The notes under the pieces were generated by a model. That model did not search any database. It was not told where the DNA came from and saw nothing but the letters and a program-made list of their open reading frames with translations. Source: Megaustenia siamemsis (Eukaryota; Mollusca; Gastropoda; Stylommatophora; Ariophantidae). Taken from it: a stretch of 64,000 bases of DNA. The stretch is from assembly GCA_032433765.1 (NCBI GenBank), contig JAVIAB010000047.1:17049011-17113010 (forward strand). Direction: 5' to 3'. This document shows, one piece after another, positions 30,433 to 41,899 of the stretch (its first letter is position 1; every line of letters starts with the position of its first letter). Position numbers and translations under genes: made by a program.

Positions 30433-31260
30433 AACAACAAATAAAGGCAGCTGCAGTCTCCATCATAGCGACTACAGCACACGCCAAAAGACATAAGACC
30501 AAGCGGTAACGAAACTGAACGCAGCTGAACTGTCCTTCGTCATAAGATATTGTCATTCATCGTTGGTATTCGGCATATCGAAACACGATCCAGATGAAAA
30601 TCACAACTCGCGGTGTGCATAGAACACTAAACTCAGTAGCTCCGGCAGCAAATAGAACTTGGAATTTGATGAAATTGCAACAGGAACACTTATCAGACTG
30701 AGCCTCAATGGTTCTTGTTGCCTATCCGCCATATTTATCGGTATTCCAATGATGACGTATCGTTAAAATTTTTTTTTTTATACCTGATGATGTCTTTTGC
30801 CGAAACGTTGTTACTTGCCCTGTCTATTTGTTAGTTTAGCTGCTCAATACTATTTTTATGTTTATTTCCTTTGTTTTCTGCAGCTTTACACGCTTCCCCG
30901 CACATTATCTCATATTTATTATATTTGCTATCCGTGCTTATCTCAGCTGGACGTGTATGCGTTGCTGTCGTTAATTTACAGCGAAGCCCAGATATCTGCG
31001 CATTTCGGTCTGACGCATCCGTTTTCGGCGTTGGTAGCTTAACATCTTCTCCCTGGGCAGCGGCCGACATTAAGGCCTACTCTTTTCAGTTTTCAACTGT
31101 CAATGATTGTTTAATAGTTTATCAAATCATTGAACAGCTATCACCACTATTGTCCAACAAGGAGATAACTCAAGGCAAAACGGGCACTCTACAATACAAT
31201 CTTCATCCCAACGGTGTGCTGCAATGCCAGTCCTGGACGCTAGATGCAAGAACAAGAAGA
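30433..31260. other. Unassigned region, somewhat GC-richer
   Basis: ORFs of 79-131 codons overlap on both strands at 30831-31266 but carry no motif I know. TTGCCGAAACGTTG near 30798 resembles the GCCGAAACGT core of repeat X. I cannot call an exon here. Confidence 0.35.
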
Positions 31261-31261
31261 A

Positions 31262-31640
31262 AATAATCTATACAGAGATTAAATGTGTTAGACGAATGAC
31301 AGGAAACAGCCTGAGAGACAAGATCAGAAATGAAGAACTCAGAAAAAAAACTAGATATGGTCCCTTCTATAGAATATATAAAGCAAAAACAGATAAAATG
31401 GTTTAGCCACGTGACAAGGCAGAGTGATCAAAACACAACACAGCGAGCTCTCAATAAACGTTGAGAGAACACAAGGCCAGACCGTGAAAAAGATGCATTG
31501 ACGGAATATTAGAAACACCAGTAAAAATAACAGTAGCAGAGGCGAACAGAAGAGCAAACGATTGCAAATTATATCTCCCCTCGACGCTGTAAGGCAAATT
31601 AGGAAGGAAAGAAGAAGATTCTTTAACGTGCGTGAGTTAA
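31262..31640 (+). mobile_element. LINE F 3' end
   Basis: Frames read EIKCVRRMTGNSLRDKIRNE and ELRKK, then IKWFSHVTRQSDQNTTQRAL. They end near CTCCCCTCGACGCTGTAAGG. Frameshifts make it dead. It is the same C-terminus as the fragment nested at 4.57-4.91 kb. Confidence 0.85.
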
Positions 31641-31724
31641 CACGTGATCTTCTGTTTTCACCGTCACCGGAGAGGGATAGATCAGATTTCTCAACTTAGA
31701 GACTACGGGAGAGTGGCAGAAAAC

Positions 31725-32215
31725 ATGGATTCATCATCATTGAGTCTCATCTCCGCAACGAAGGTTGGCTACCATGGAGCGCCAATTTGCTCTGTCTCTT
31801 GCTTTGATGAGGGAGCCGCGATAGCTCAGTGGTTAGTGAACTGGACTACAAAGAACAAGAGGTTGGGTTCAATTCCAACCGACGGATTCCGGTTCACCCA
31901 GCCTTTAATGGGTGCCGGATTTTTTTCTGGGAAAGTAAAGCGGCACGGCGTAATACCGACCACATTACCCCACAAATCATGTTTGACCGAAGGTCTTTAA
32001 AATTTATGGTCACTAACATCATATTCCCTATACGCCACTTGGCGTGACGGTAGTACTTTACTTTTTTTTTTTTTTTTTTTAACTAGCTTTGATGGTGCAG
32101 GTTGCCATAGGTTGACGTGTCCATCTTTTGATGTTACTCGTCCATGTTAGTCTATGTCTGCCTCTGTCTCTTTTACCTTGTATTTTCACCCCCAAGATTA
32201 CTTTTAAAACATGGA
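31725..32215 (-). mobile_element. LINE C 3' end split by SINE1
   Basis: LINE C sequence (reversed tail CATCATCATTGAGT, then the VANLR region) runs to 31808 and resumes at about 32088 with the RWTxQPMATCTIKAS region. Between them lies a full SINE1. Confidence 0.85.
31810..32084 (+). mobile_element. SINE1 nested in LINE C
   Basis: It is full length, GGGAGCCGCGATAGCTCAGT to a long T-run. GCTTTGATG occurs on both sides (31800-31808 and 32087-32095) as target-site duplication, so the SINE is younger than the LINE. Confidence 0.88.
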
Positions 32216-32510
32216 TTAGAAGTGAACCATTTCCGCCGTAGCCAAGAACCTCCCTGTCCAGACCCGATGCCCTATCCCTAGACTCCTTAGTCTCTTCACC
32301 CCCCCCCCAATCTCCCCTTTCCTTCTTGCAACAGTGTAACTCTATAGTTGATGTTACTGTTATAGATGTTGTGTACTGACATCTCACCAATAACGTTTCT
32401 GGGCAATATATGAATGCCAGGAGACAAATAATGATTAATGAATATTATTTTAGAGGGAAACTTCCGAGGCGGTAATTCAGCGAGTCATAGGAGGAAGAGG
32501 TATGTTTACA
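32216..32510. other. No recognised feature
   Basis: A C-run of nine lies at about 32300. I recognise no exon or repeat here. Confidence 0.4.
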
Positions 32511-32511
32511 G

Positions 32512-32940
32512 CAGTCGGAAACAATGACAAATAATCAACAGCAGAAAAAATGACAAATAATCAACAGCAGAAAAAATGACAAATAATCAACAGCAGAAAA
32601 AATGACAAATAATCAACAGCAGAAAAAATGACAAATAATCAACAGCAGAAAAAATGACAAATAATCAACAGCAGAAAAAATGACAAATAATCAACAGCAG
32701 AAAAAATGACAAATAATCAACAGCAGAAAAAATGACAAATAATCAACAACAGAAAAAATGACAAATAATCAACAACAGAAAAAATGACAAATAATCAACA
32801 GCAGAAAAAATGACAAATAATCAACAACAGAAAAAATGACAAATAATCAACAGCAGAAAAAATGACAAATAATCAACAGCAGAAAAAATGACAAATAATC
32901 AACAGCAGAAAAATGACAAATAATCAACAGCAGAAAAAAA
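32512..32940. repeat. 26-bp minisatellite
   Basis: About 16 near-identical units of AAAAAATGACAAATAATCAA plus CAGCAG (CAACAG in some). Confidence 0.95.
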
Positions 32941-32944
32941 GCAA

Positions 32945-33065
32945 AAACAAAGAACAATATATGTCCCGAAGCAGGATCGAACCCGTACTCCTTCGCACAG
33001 CGCCTTGCCGCAAGAAGCCAAACGCTAGGGAATAGCGCGAGAAATTGGCCGTGTTCCCTAGTGTT
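32945..33065 (-). mobile_element. tRNA-like SINE head
   Basis: On the minus strand GTTTGGCTTCTTGCGGCAAG and GGGTTCGATCCTGCTTCGGG look like A and B boxes of a tRNA-derived sequence. An inverted partial copy (GTGTTTGGCTTCTCGTGACA) follows at 33060-33080. The lack of a clean tRNA fold argues against a functional tRNA gene. Confidence 0.45.
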
Positions 33066-33232
33066 TGGCTTCTCGTGACAAGGAGTCGATTATGCTTCGG
33101 ACCATATGTTTTTTTTTCTTCTGATATGGATCCCAGACCGTACCCAGGTGGTTTTTTTTCTTTTCGCAATTTATATACTCTTTTCTCGATTATCCTGTCC
33201 TAGTCGGTGTGTTACTTGGCTATTTCTCTGAT

Positions 33233-33551
33233 TGGGGGCCTTGGTAGCCTAGTTGGGAAAACCACCCGAGTGGGCTACCGACGTTCGAACAACCCGTGTT
33301 CGATTCCCACTGGAAGCAGTGTGGATTGTACATGTGGCTGGAAAAAAAATAGCCCCGCAGCCGACCCAGCCGTTGGCAGAAATGGGTACCAGGGTAACAC
33401 TCTGGGAAGTTGAGGAATGCCGCCTCGCATCTTGAGTTTCGATGCTTGAAGCGACACTATCCCGAAGTCTCCGAACACTTCTGGATAGCCGGCCGAGCAT
33501 ATATGGGTGAAAACTCGCGTGCTAAGACGCTGATTCAATTCTCGTACTTTA
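33233..33551 (+). mobile_element. SINE3, second copy
   Basis: It matches 16011-16329 throughout: GGGGGCCTTGGTAGCCTAGT, box-B-like GTTCGATTCCCAC, GGCAGAAATGGGTACC, GCGACACTATCCCGAAG, ending TCTCGTACTTTAC. Confidence 0.88.
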
Positions 33552-33854
33552 CCGTTACCTTTCTCTGGTTGTTTCACATTGTTTCGTGTGTTTTCACTAA
33601 CTTTTTTCTGTGTATGAGTGTCATTTAGTTAATGATCGTATCGCTTCATATAACACATTCGTTGTGTATCCGCATATTAATCCCTCTGACGGGAGAACTG
33701 TGTTAAATACAAAATGTGATGTCTGACAACGTTTAGGAAATATCTCGTCATCACAGACACAATTAGAAACATTAGTCTCGTGGGAGAATGTTGCGTATCT
33801 GATGTAGTCGTCGATCCAATCAATCAAACTGTGACTAGCGACATCCCCTAACTT
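33552..33854. other. No recognised feature
   Basis: The plus- and minus-strand ORFs of 68-72 codons have no motif that I recognise. Confidence 0.35.
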
Positions 33855-34200
33855 CGTTTAACACTTCCATACGGAAGCTTTTTATCGACGCAACTGAAGA
33901 GATTTCAGAGACAAAATTGTTCACGGTTTTAAGAATCAATCTACAAATTTATATTTATCAAACATATAACATATTATAGATGGGTTTTTAGATAATTGAA
34001 CAAGGTGTTAGATTTCACCAATATCAAGATGATATCAAAACATGTAAAAAGAATATGGTCTGATGGCGTTCACACTAATCAAATTGAGTGCGGTGCATTA
34101 TGTGGCGAAACGTACGCTGCCGAAATCGGCATGGCGCACAGTGCGTCGAAAAGTACGGAAAGAGTTCAACTCATGGGTTAACTATCTCCATTTCCAGCGT
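33855..34200. mobile_element. Unclassified dispersed repeat Y, copy 2
   Basis: It matches copy 1 at 29268-30060 without the LINE G insertion and with a single internal unit instead of the 30-bp array. TTAACACTTCCATACGGAAG at the left edge might be a TTAA-type transposon end. Downstream CGAAACGTACGCTGCCGAAA has no match that I know. Confidence 0.5.
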
Positions 34201-34318
34201 CAGTGTTGGTCTTGTTGGAATTCATTCCCTACCATGAGCCGTGACCAGCGCCATGTATGCAATTACACAATTTTCACATTTGTTATGTGATGTTCTCGCG
34301 CACCAGCGCACAGTCGCA

Positions 34319-34320
<2 letters not shown>

Positions 34321-34361
<41 letters not shown>

Positions 34362-34671
34362 TTTGTTTGCGTTCGCCAGCCTTTACCTCTGACGAAATCC
34401 CCAGATACTAGGAGCAGAATTTTGCGTGTTAATCCATTTTTCCCTGGCAGCCGTGTGCACAGGGGTCCCTCGCCGCACTGGCAGAAAACTCCGTCTTCGG
34501 AGTACTCATATTTTTTTTTCCGTCCATGAGTAATTGACGTTTCATGCCGGGCCTCGCTGCTGAGACCAGGGGTTGGAGAGAGAAATCATAAATAAAAATC
34601 CCATCTGGTGCAGCTCTCTCACAACCTCTCTGTCTCGAGGCCGGCGTGTTGCCTCGAGATCAAACAGACCT

Positions 34672-34675
<4 letters not shown>
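34321..34675 (-). mobile_element. SINE2 with long T-run
   Basis: A ~40-base T-run (the reversed A tail) precedes the body GCGTTCGCCAGCCTTTACCT, CGTGTGCACAGGGGTCCCTC, GAGTAATTGACGTTTCATGC, CTCGCTGCTGAGACCAGGGG and the reversed head CTGTCTCGAGGCCGGC. Near full length. Confidence 0.85.

Positions 34676-34702
<27 letters not shown>
34676..34702. repeat. (AT)n microsatellite
   Basis: About 13 TA dinucleotides at the SINE2 5' boundary. Confidence 0.9.
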
Positions 34703-34706
<4 letters not shown>

Positions 34707-34724
34707 ACCTACTTAAAGTAGGTG

Positions 34725-35110
34725 TTAAACTATGGTCGAGTTAAACTACTTAAACTATGGCCGAGTAACATCAAAAGATGGACAAGTCAATCCATGACAA
34801 CCTGCACCATCAAAGCAAGAAACAGAGTAGAATGGCACTCCACGGTAGCAAACCTTCGTTGCGAGACGGCACTCGATGATGATGATGATAATGTTGGCTT
34901 GGCTCGTCCATGTTAATCTTGGTCTGCCTCTGCCTCATTTACCTTGTATTTTCCCTTCTAATATTACTTTTAGTAGGCTGTTGTGTTTTTTTCAAAATGC
35001 AAAAATTTCATTTGTCTTGTCTTAATTGTATTTAGTAGTTCTCTTTTTATTTTCAGCTGTTTTAAAACTTCATATTTTGTTTTCTTTTCTTTCCATCCAA
35101 TTCTAAGATA
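34725..35110. mobile_element. Two LINE C fragments, inverted relative to each other
   Basis: The plus fragment (34755-34890) reads NIKRWTSQSMTTCTIKARNR then VEWHSTVANLRCETALDDDD. The minus fragment (34905-35110) covers the next upstream part (CCATGTTAATCTTGGTCTGC to TCCATCCAATTC). They join tail to body without a spacer, as in a 5'-inverted insertion. Confidence 0.7.
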
Positions 35111-35282
35111 TAATTCACAGAATAAATAATTCAGAAGTAAATGATAGAAAAATTAATGCAACCATGCAGACGCAGAGTGATGAAATAAATACATTTCTTC
35201 AATTATCGCAAATCTAAAAGAACAATGATTTCATCCGTGAAAGAAGTGATAAAACATTTAATGGAGTCATTAGAAACATTAT

Positions 35283-35830
35283 TATCATGTGCCATACCGG
35301 TTGGCGTAGGCGATCATGTCCTTCCACAATCTTCTATCTACAGTGCATCGTATCAGTTCTGTTGTTGACTGTTTTCCATGCCATGAAACCAAGCTATCCA
35401 GTATTTTCTTTCTTTGTCGTCCGCGATCTCTCTTACCTTTTATTTTGCCAGTTGTAACCAAGTATTCCAACTTTCCTCTTCTCATGATGTGCCCGAAAAA
35501 TGTTGATTGTTTCTTTCTGATGTTTTTTGGGAGCTGCCTTTTTGTGTTGGCCTCTTTGAGAACTTCCTCATTGGTTTTTTAGCTGTCCAGGGAATTTTCA
35601 ATGTTCTTCTGAGAAATCCTATTTGTGTGGCCTCTAATCGTCATTTCATGTGTTTGTCTACTGTCCATGATTCGCTTCCATAGGTCAGAATTGGTTCTAT
35701 ATAGCACCGATGAACTCACTTTCTAATTTCTATTGACATAGATTTGTTGCATAAGATATTTTTCATTTTCTGAAATGCTATTTTGGCCTGAGCTATTCTG
35801 CTTTCTATTTCTGTGGTTAGAAACATAACA
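35283..35830 (-). mobile_element. LINE B2 3' end, well preserved
   Basis: The 66-codon stretch RRGKLEYLVTTGKIKGKRDR, GRQRKKILDSLVSWHGKQST, TELIRCTVDRRLWKDMIAYA, NRYGT is complete to the stop. Upstream parts continue with frameshifts to about 35830. Confidence 0.88.
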
Positions 35831-36282
35831 TAACAATTAATTCAGTTCATAAAATGACAGAGCTATTAATTCAGTCATGAGAAATGTGTCAAACTATTAA
35901 TTTAGTCACTAGTTTTTTCTACATCCTGTACTTTGTAAACTAAATAAATCAATGCCTGGCTGTAGCGCCCTAAAGCGCTATAGTTATGTATGGGGTCTTC
36001 TCGTCACGTTAAGAACTGTTTTACATTAGCACGTGCGTCTTCCTGGTTTGGACAGTCTGTTATTGAATCTGACCACTGTTGTTGTTGCTTTGTTAATTCT
36101 CTTTATAGATCGACCTGGGTTCTACACCATTATTCTGAACGGAATCCTTCTTTAATATTCTGCATCTCTGTTTACTTCAGTCATGTAGAAAAGTGACTTT
36201 ACAACTAACTGTTGGGTTGTGATCTGCTTTACTTCTTGCTCTGAAGATTCCGGATGTCCTCTATTACTTGTTTTGTGGAGGG
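35831..36282. other. No recognised feature
   Basis: ATTAATTCAGT words recur loosely (35830-35910). GCGCCCTAAAGCGCTATAG at 35968 is a short palindrome-like motif. No exon is evident. Confidence 0.35.
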
Positions 36283-36433
36283 GGGGGGGGCGGTTTGGAT
36301 CTGGGTGGTCTAGAGGTAAGGCGATGGCGTCAGGACAAGAAGATCCTGGGTTTGATTTCCGTTCACAAGAGGTGGGAGATAAACGAAAACAAAAAGCAGT
36401 GACTCCTTTTGTGGTTTTACCATTCCCTGGGCT
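36283..36433 (+). mobile_element. SINE4 head (tRNA-like)
   Basis: TCTGGGTGGTCTAGAGGTAA (box A) and CCTGGGTTTGATTTCCG (box B) with a following AGAGGTGGGAGATAAACG. A minus relative lies at 59195-59265. A ten-base G-run precedes it. Confidence 0.6.
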
Positions 36434-36790
36434 TTGGGAAGTCTATCTATCTATCTTTCGTTCGCCCGAAGTATTGTCTATATCTGCAATGTCGTTTCCT
36501 GTATAAATTTTACTGTCTTTTGTAATTCTTGCAGTGGCCCATATAGTTTTGTCTGTAGTGTTGTATCTATGGGCCAATGGATTTTCCTCAATCTACTATA
36601 TTCAGTGCAGTCTTGAAGTATGTGTTCAGCAGTCTGGGGCGCCTTGTCACATGTACAAGTAGTTGATGTGCCGATCTTGAATTTTGTATACATGTGACTA
36701 TGGAGTCGATTGTGTCCTGTTCTGAGGCGTATAATGATAATTTGTTCATATCTATTCAGCTTTGGGTAGTGAGATCTGACTTTAAAATTG
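36434..36790 (-). mobile_element. LINE J (jockey/R1-like) C-terminus
   Basis: The minus strand reads IIIIRLRTGHNRLHSHMYTK, then FKIGTSTTCTCDKAPQTAEH, ILQDCTEYSRLRKIHWP, to a stop near 36478. The C-x-C...TAEHILxxC pattern is the cysteine motif after RNase H in many arthropod and mollusc LINEs. Confidence 0.8.
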
Positions 36791-37065
36791 AGATCACCCG
36801 TGCGCTCTGCACACGTTAAAGAACCCCTCGGTATTTGAAATTTGAAAACAGTAGGTCAAAAATTGCCAATACTGGGGCAAATTAATAGGGAGAATCTACG
36901 GCAAACGTTACAACTCTCGATGATCATAAAAATGAGAGTACTTGTGAAGTTGGAGAGTATCTTCCTGTATGGCGAGGGACATCTGAGCACACGTCTGCCT
37001 GTGTGAAAAGTGATATTCACGCAAAATTCATTGCCTCTGGACTTCGCTAGAGGTATCAAGCTGTC
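36791..37065 (+). mobile_element. SINE 3' parts (SINE2-like)
   Basis: TGCGCTCTGCACACGTTAAA at 36799, then GTACTTGTGAAGTTGG, GTATGGCGAGGGACATCTGA, GCACACGTCTGCC and TTCACGCAAAATTCATTGCC. They match the SINE2 tail order in 49925-50045, with decay. Confidence 0.6.
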
Positions 37066-37185
37066 GAACACAAACAAACAAACAAACAAACAAACAAACA
37101 AACAAACGAACGAACGAACGAACGAACGAACAAACAAACAAACAAACAAACAAACAAACAACCAACCAAACAACAAACAAAAAAT
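37066..37185. repeat. (AAAC)n / (AACG)n microsatellite
   Basis: Tetranucleotide tract grown from the SINE tail. It gives the Asn/Lys/Thr/Gln-rich ORF on plus and the Phe/Cys/Leu-rich ORF on minus; neither is a gene. Confidence 0.92.
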
Positions 37186-37304
37186 TTGTTTTGTGAATTC
37201 AAGATATTTATTCAGTAAAAAACTCGCTGTCTGTAAACTTAAGATACGTTTGTTTACAATTTATGAATTTATTATTAGGTTTACCAGTTGTTTTGATAAT
37301 TCAG

Positions 37305-37795
37305 AATCATCATCAAGTACTGGACCTGCTGGCGTAGGTGATCATGTCTCTCCACAACTTTCGATCACGACAGTTATTTATCATTTCTGTTGTTGACCTT
37401 CTGCCAAGCCATTCTCTTAGGCTGTCTGGTATCTTTTCTCTTTGCTTCCCTTTATCTCTTCGTCCCTCAATTTTCTTAGTTGTTACAATATATTCCATCT
37501 GTTCTCATCTCATTACATAGCCAAAACATAAATGATGATTGTTTCTTCCTAATATTGGAAATTAGTTCTCTCTTTGCTTTGGCCACTTTCACAACGTTTT
37601 CATTACTCTTCTTAGTTGTCAATGGTATTCTCAACATTCTTCTTTACAACCACATTTCTACAGCCTCCAGTGGTTTTCTTGTCTGTTGCCCTATTGTCCA
37701 TGATGCACATCCATATGTTAAGACTGGCTCTACATAACATTTAATAACTTTTTTTCTTGTTTCTATTGTCACATGAGTATAAGGGTGTAATTATC
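37305..37795 (-). mobile_element. LINE B1 3' end
   Basis: The minus strand runs from YGCASWTIGQQTRKPLEAVE at 37690 to KLWRDMITYASRSST beside the ATCATCAAG tail. It is uninterrupted where the 4.2-kb copy carries LINE F. Confidence 0.85.
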
Positions 37796-37844
37796 TGACA
37801 CACAAGTCTGTAATAAATGAGGTCCAATATATTTTAAATCGGAT

Positions 37845-38095
37845 ATCCTCATCATCATCAAGTACCGGGCCTGCTGGCATAGGTGATCATGCTCCTCCAC
37901 AACTTTTGATTTCGACTGTTTTTTATAATTTATGTTGTTGACCTTCTGCCAATCCATTCTCTTAAGCTGTCTGGTATCTTTTCTCTTTGCTTCCCTCTAT
38001 CACTTCGTCCCTCAATTTTCCCAGTTGTTACAATATATTCCAGTTCTCTTCTCATTACATGGCAAAAAAATGATGATGTTATTTCTCTGACATTA
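37845..38095 (-). mobile_element. LINE B1 3' end, second tandem copy
   Basis: It begins at the tail CATCATCATCAAGTACC and holds REWIGRRSTT, GKIEGRSDRGKQREKIPDSL and RRELEYIVTT. Between it and the previous copy lies the same linker as at 5.06-5.13 kb. Confidence 0.8.
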
Positions 38096-38755
38096 GTAAA
38101 TGAGAAAGGTAAGCAAAACATCAATTGTACAACACCTATGTTCAATTTCTGTATACATCCGTTCATTTTTAATCTCTTCTCTCATTTTCCTCGCTGTCTC
38201 TCTCTCTCTCTCTCTCCCTCTCTCCTACTATCTCCGTGTCATTCTATTTCTTTGTATTTCATCGTTTTTTATATTTTTTTATTTTCTCTTCTCCGTTCTC
38301 AAGTCAGTGCTATCAGTCAGCGTCGCCATCGTTTATTCTTTCATCGTGCGCCTGTGTATGTGTCGGTGTGTTGATGTGTATATGAGTCTGTGTATCCGTA
38401 TGCATGTTTTATGTATGCAAGGTAAGGTATATGTATTTATGTGTATGCGTGTTAGTATTTATGTTTGCCTGCCTAAGCTTATTATATGTACCTGTGTGGC
38501 TACGCCCATGATATGTCTGTGTGCTTGTCTGTCTGCACATGCGCGCGAAAGTATGCATTCATACACGTGTCAGTATATCTGAGTATATGGTTGTGTGTGT
38601 GTGTATGTGTGTGTCTGTGAGTGATGCCTTCTAAGTTAAAATAATAATAATCATAATAAATTATGTAGAAAAAAAACAAAACAAATAGCACAAGAGAAGA
38701 GGAATGAAGAGCAAGTTTATAGACGCATAATAAGATTGAGGAGACAACATCCATG
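38096..38755. repeat. CT and TG low-complexity region
   Basis: A CTCTCT tract lies at 38195-38225, and TGTATGTG-like words run from 38350 to 38620. The 160-codon ORF here is a low-complexity product without motifs. Confidence 0.7.
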
Positions 38756-38759
38756 AAAC

Positions 38760-39125
38760 GATATATGGCCCTTTTCGTCTTGTCCGACGGTCTAGTGGAG
38801 GCTCTTGTGTATTTTTTCGAGGTTTTGTTTTTGTCGAACAGCTTCTCTCGTGGCTAATTCTACCAATGTTTGACAAACACACGCGGCCACAGAATGAACA
38901 AGTCAGGCCCACTGATCCGCAGGGTTTTCCATCATTTTTCATGAGTCTTTTCTCTTCTAAGTTTTGCCTTAGCACAATCTCAAATGATGTTATGTCGTTC
39001 CTTATACATGCTCTCCACGATATGCGATCACTTGCCAGATGTTCCCAGTCATTTTCACATATGGAGAAGTCATTCAGAGATGATTTACAGATATCTCTAT
39101 ATCGTAGTTTGGGTCTGACGATTTG
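38760..39125 (-). mobile_element. LINE G 3' end
   Basis: Minus-strand coding: RYRDICKSSLNDFSICENDW, then an EEKRLMKNDGKPCG stretch, then LTCSFCGRVCLSNIGRISH and ERSC (zinc-finger-like). The coding region merges without a break into the 89-bp array on its 5' side. Confidence 0.85.
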
Positions 39126-40770
39126 CCTTTTCCCGTGTATTAGTTCACCATATAGTATTTGCTTTGGGGATAACTTAAGATATCTCTATATCGTAGTTTG
39201 GGTATGACGATTTGTCTTTTCCCGGGTGTTAGTTCACCATATAGTATTTGCTTTGGGGATAACTTAAGATATCTCTATATCGTGGTTTGGGTCTGACGAT
39301 TTGTCTTTTCCCGGGTGTTAGTTCACCATATAGTATTTGCTTTGGGATAACTTAAGATATCTCTATATCGTAGTTTGGGTCTGACGATTTGTCTTTTCCC
39401 GGGTGTTAGTTCACCATATAGTATTTGCTTTGGGGATAACTTAAGATATCTCTATAACGTAGTTTGGGTCTGACGATTTGTCTTTTCCCGGGTGTTAGTT
39501 CACCATATAGTATTTGCTTTGGGGATAACTTAAGATATCTCTATATCGTAGTTTGGATCTGACGATTTGTCTTTTCCCGGGTGTTAGTTCACCATATAGT
39601 ATTTGCTTTGGGGATAACTTAAGATATCTCTATATCGTAGTTTGGGTCTGACGATTTGTCTTTTCCCGGGTGTTAGTTCACCATATAGTATTTGCTTTGG
39701 GGATAACTTAAGATATCTCTATATCGTAGTTTGGGTCTGACGATTTGTCTTTTCCCGGGTGTTAGTTCACCATATAGTATTTGCTTTGGGGATAACTTAA
39801 GATATCTCTATATCGTAGTTTGGATCTGACGATTTGTCTTTTCCCGGGTGTTAGTTCACCATATAGTATTTGCTTTGGGGATAACTTAAGATATCTCTAT
39901 ATCGTAGTTTGGGTCTGACGATTTGTCTTTTCCCGGGTGCTAGTTCACCATATAGTATTTGCTTTGGGGATAACTTAAGATATCTCTATATCGTAGTTTG
40001 GGTCTGACGATTTGTCTTTTCCCGGGTGTTAGTTCACCATATAGTATTTGCTTTGGGGATAACTTAAGATATCTCTATATCGTAGTTTGGGTCTGACGAT
40101 TTGTCTTTTCCCGGGTGTTAGTTCACCATATAGTATTTGCTTTGGGGATAACGTAAGATATCTCTATATCGTAGTTTGGGTCTGACGATTTGTCTTTTCC
40201 CGGGTGTTAGTTCACCATATAGTATTTGCTTTGGGGATAACTTAAGATATCTCTATATCGTAGTTTGGGTCTGACGATTTGTCTTTTCCCGGGTGTTAGT
40301 TCACCATATAGTATTTGCTTTGGGGATAACTTAAGATATCTCTATATCGTAGTTTGGGTCTGACGATTTGTCTTTTCCCGGGTGTTAGTTCACCATATAG
40401 TATTTGCTTTGGGGATAACTTAAGATATCTCTATATCGTAGTTTGGGTCTGACGATTTGTCTTTTCCCGGGTGTTAGTTCACCATATAGTATTTGCTTTG
40501 GGGATAACTTAAGATATCTCTATATCGTAGTTTGGGTCTGACGATTTGTCTTTTCCCGGGTGTTAGTTCACCATATAGTATTTGCTTTGGGGATAACTTA
40601 AGATATCTCTATATCGTAGTTTGGGTCTGACGATTTGTCTTTTCCCGGGTGTTAGTTCACCATATAGTATTTGCTTTGGGGATAACTTAAGATATCTCTA
40701 TATCGTAGTTTGGGTCTGACGATTTGTCTTTTCCCGGGTGTTAGTTCACCATATAGTATTTGCCTGGGGA
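39110..40770 (-). repeat. 89-bp minisatellite grown inside LINE G coding sequence
   Basis: About 18 units, 96% or more alike by eye, each GATATCTCTATATCGTAGTT, TGGGTCTGACGATTTGTCTT, TTCCCGGGTGTTAGTTCACC, ATATAGTATTTGCTTTGGGG, ATAACTTAA. On the minus strand the unit encodes KQILYGELTPGKRQIVRPKL then RYRDI, which is LINE G sequence just upstream of the intact part. Because 89 is not a multiple of three, each repeat shifts the frame. Confidence 0.95.
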
Positions 40771-40884
40771 TGAGCTTTTTTCCAAGAACGCTACAACGTC
40801 AATTGATAATGGCTGAGGCTGTCAGACCGGCAAGAACTGGAACGCTCTCTTTCCCTCGATACCTGCATGGTTATAATAGGAAGT

Positions 40885-40889
<5 letters not shown>

Positions 40890-40934
<45 letters not shown>
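40890..40934. repeat. (AG)n microsatellite
   Basis: About 21 AG dinucleotides. Confidence 0.95.
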
Positions 40935-40937
<3 letters not shown>

Positions 40938-41000
40938 ACATTCCGTAATAGTCAAGATGAAACAGCAAAATAATAAGAGCTGTGTTTTAGTCAACCTCCA

Positions 41001-41882
41001 TCAAAGTTAAGAGACAGCACGAGCAAAAACAAGAGAAACAACATAAACTCTGCTAGCAAAGTTAAGAGACAGCACGAGCAAAAACAAGAGAAACAACACA
41101 AACTCTGCTAGCAAAGTTAAGAGACAGCACGAGCAAAAACAAGAGAAACAACACAAACTCTGCTAGCAAAGTTAAGAGACAGCACGAGCAAAAACAAGAG
41201 AAACAGCACAAACTCTGCTAGCAAAGTTAAGAGACAGCACGAGCAAAAACAAGAGAAACAGCACAAACTCTGCTAGCAAAGTTAAGAGACAACACGAGCA
41301 AAAACAAGCGAAACAACACAAACTCTGCTAGCAAAGTTAAGAGACAACACGAGCAAAAACAAGAGAAACAGCACAAACCCTGCTAGCAAAGTTAAGAGAC
41401 AGCACGAGCAAAAACAAGAGAAACAGCACAAACTCTGCTAGCAAAGTTAAGAGACAGCACGAGCAAAAACAAGAGAAACAGCACAAACTCTGCTAGCAAA
41501 GTTAAGAGACAGCACGAGCAAAAACAAGAGAAACAGCACAAACTCTGCTAGCAAAGTTAAGAGACAGCACGAGCAAAAACAAGAGAAACAGCACAAACTC
41601 TGCTAGCAAAGTTAAGAGACAGCACGAGCAAAAACAAGAGAAACAACACAAATTCTGCTAGCAAAGTTAAGAGACAACACGAGCAAAAACAAGAGAAACA
41701 GCACAAACCCTGCTAGCAAAGTTAAGAGACAGCACGAGCAAAAACAAGAGAAACAGCACAAACTCTGCTAGCAAAGTTAAGAGACAGCACGAGCAAAAAC
41801 AAGAGAAACAGCACAAACTCTGCTAGCAAAGTTAAGAGACAGCACGAGCAAAAACAAGAGAAACAACACAGACTCTGCTAGC
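41001..41882. repeat. 55-bp minisatellite
   Basis: Sixteen units of GCAAAGTTAAGAGACAGCAC, GAGCAAAAACAAGAGAAACA, ACACAAACTCTGCTA. Sparse variants (GCACAAACCC, GACAACACG) recur in blocks near 41340-41390 and 41670-41715, which points to block duplication. Confidence 0.95.
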
Positions 41883-41899
41883 GTCCACATTTCCTTTCC

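Noticed and set aside
30831..31266. Overlapping ORFs as host exons
   Set aside because: Open frames occur on both strands, with no recognisable domain and no convincing splice pair. The evidence is insufficient.
38661..39207. Possible host zinc-finger gene
   Set aside because: The cysteine motif belongs to the LINE G C-terminus; a sister copy at 29.4 kb shows the same element boundaries.
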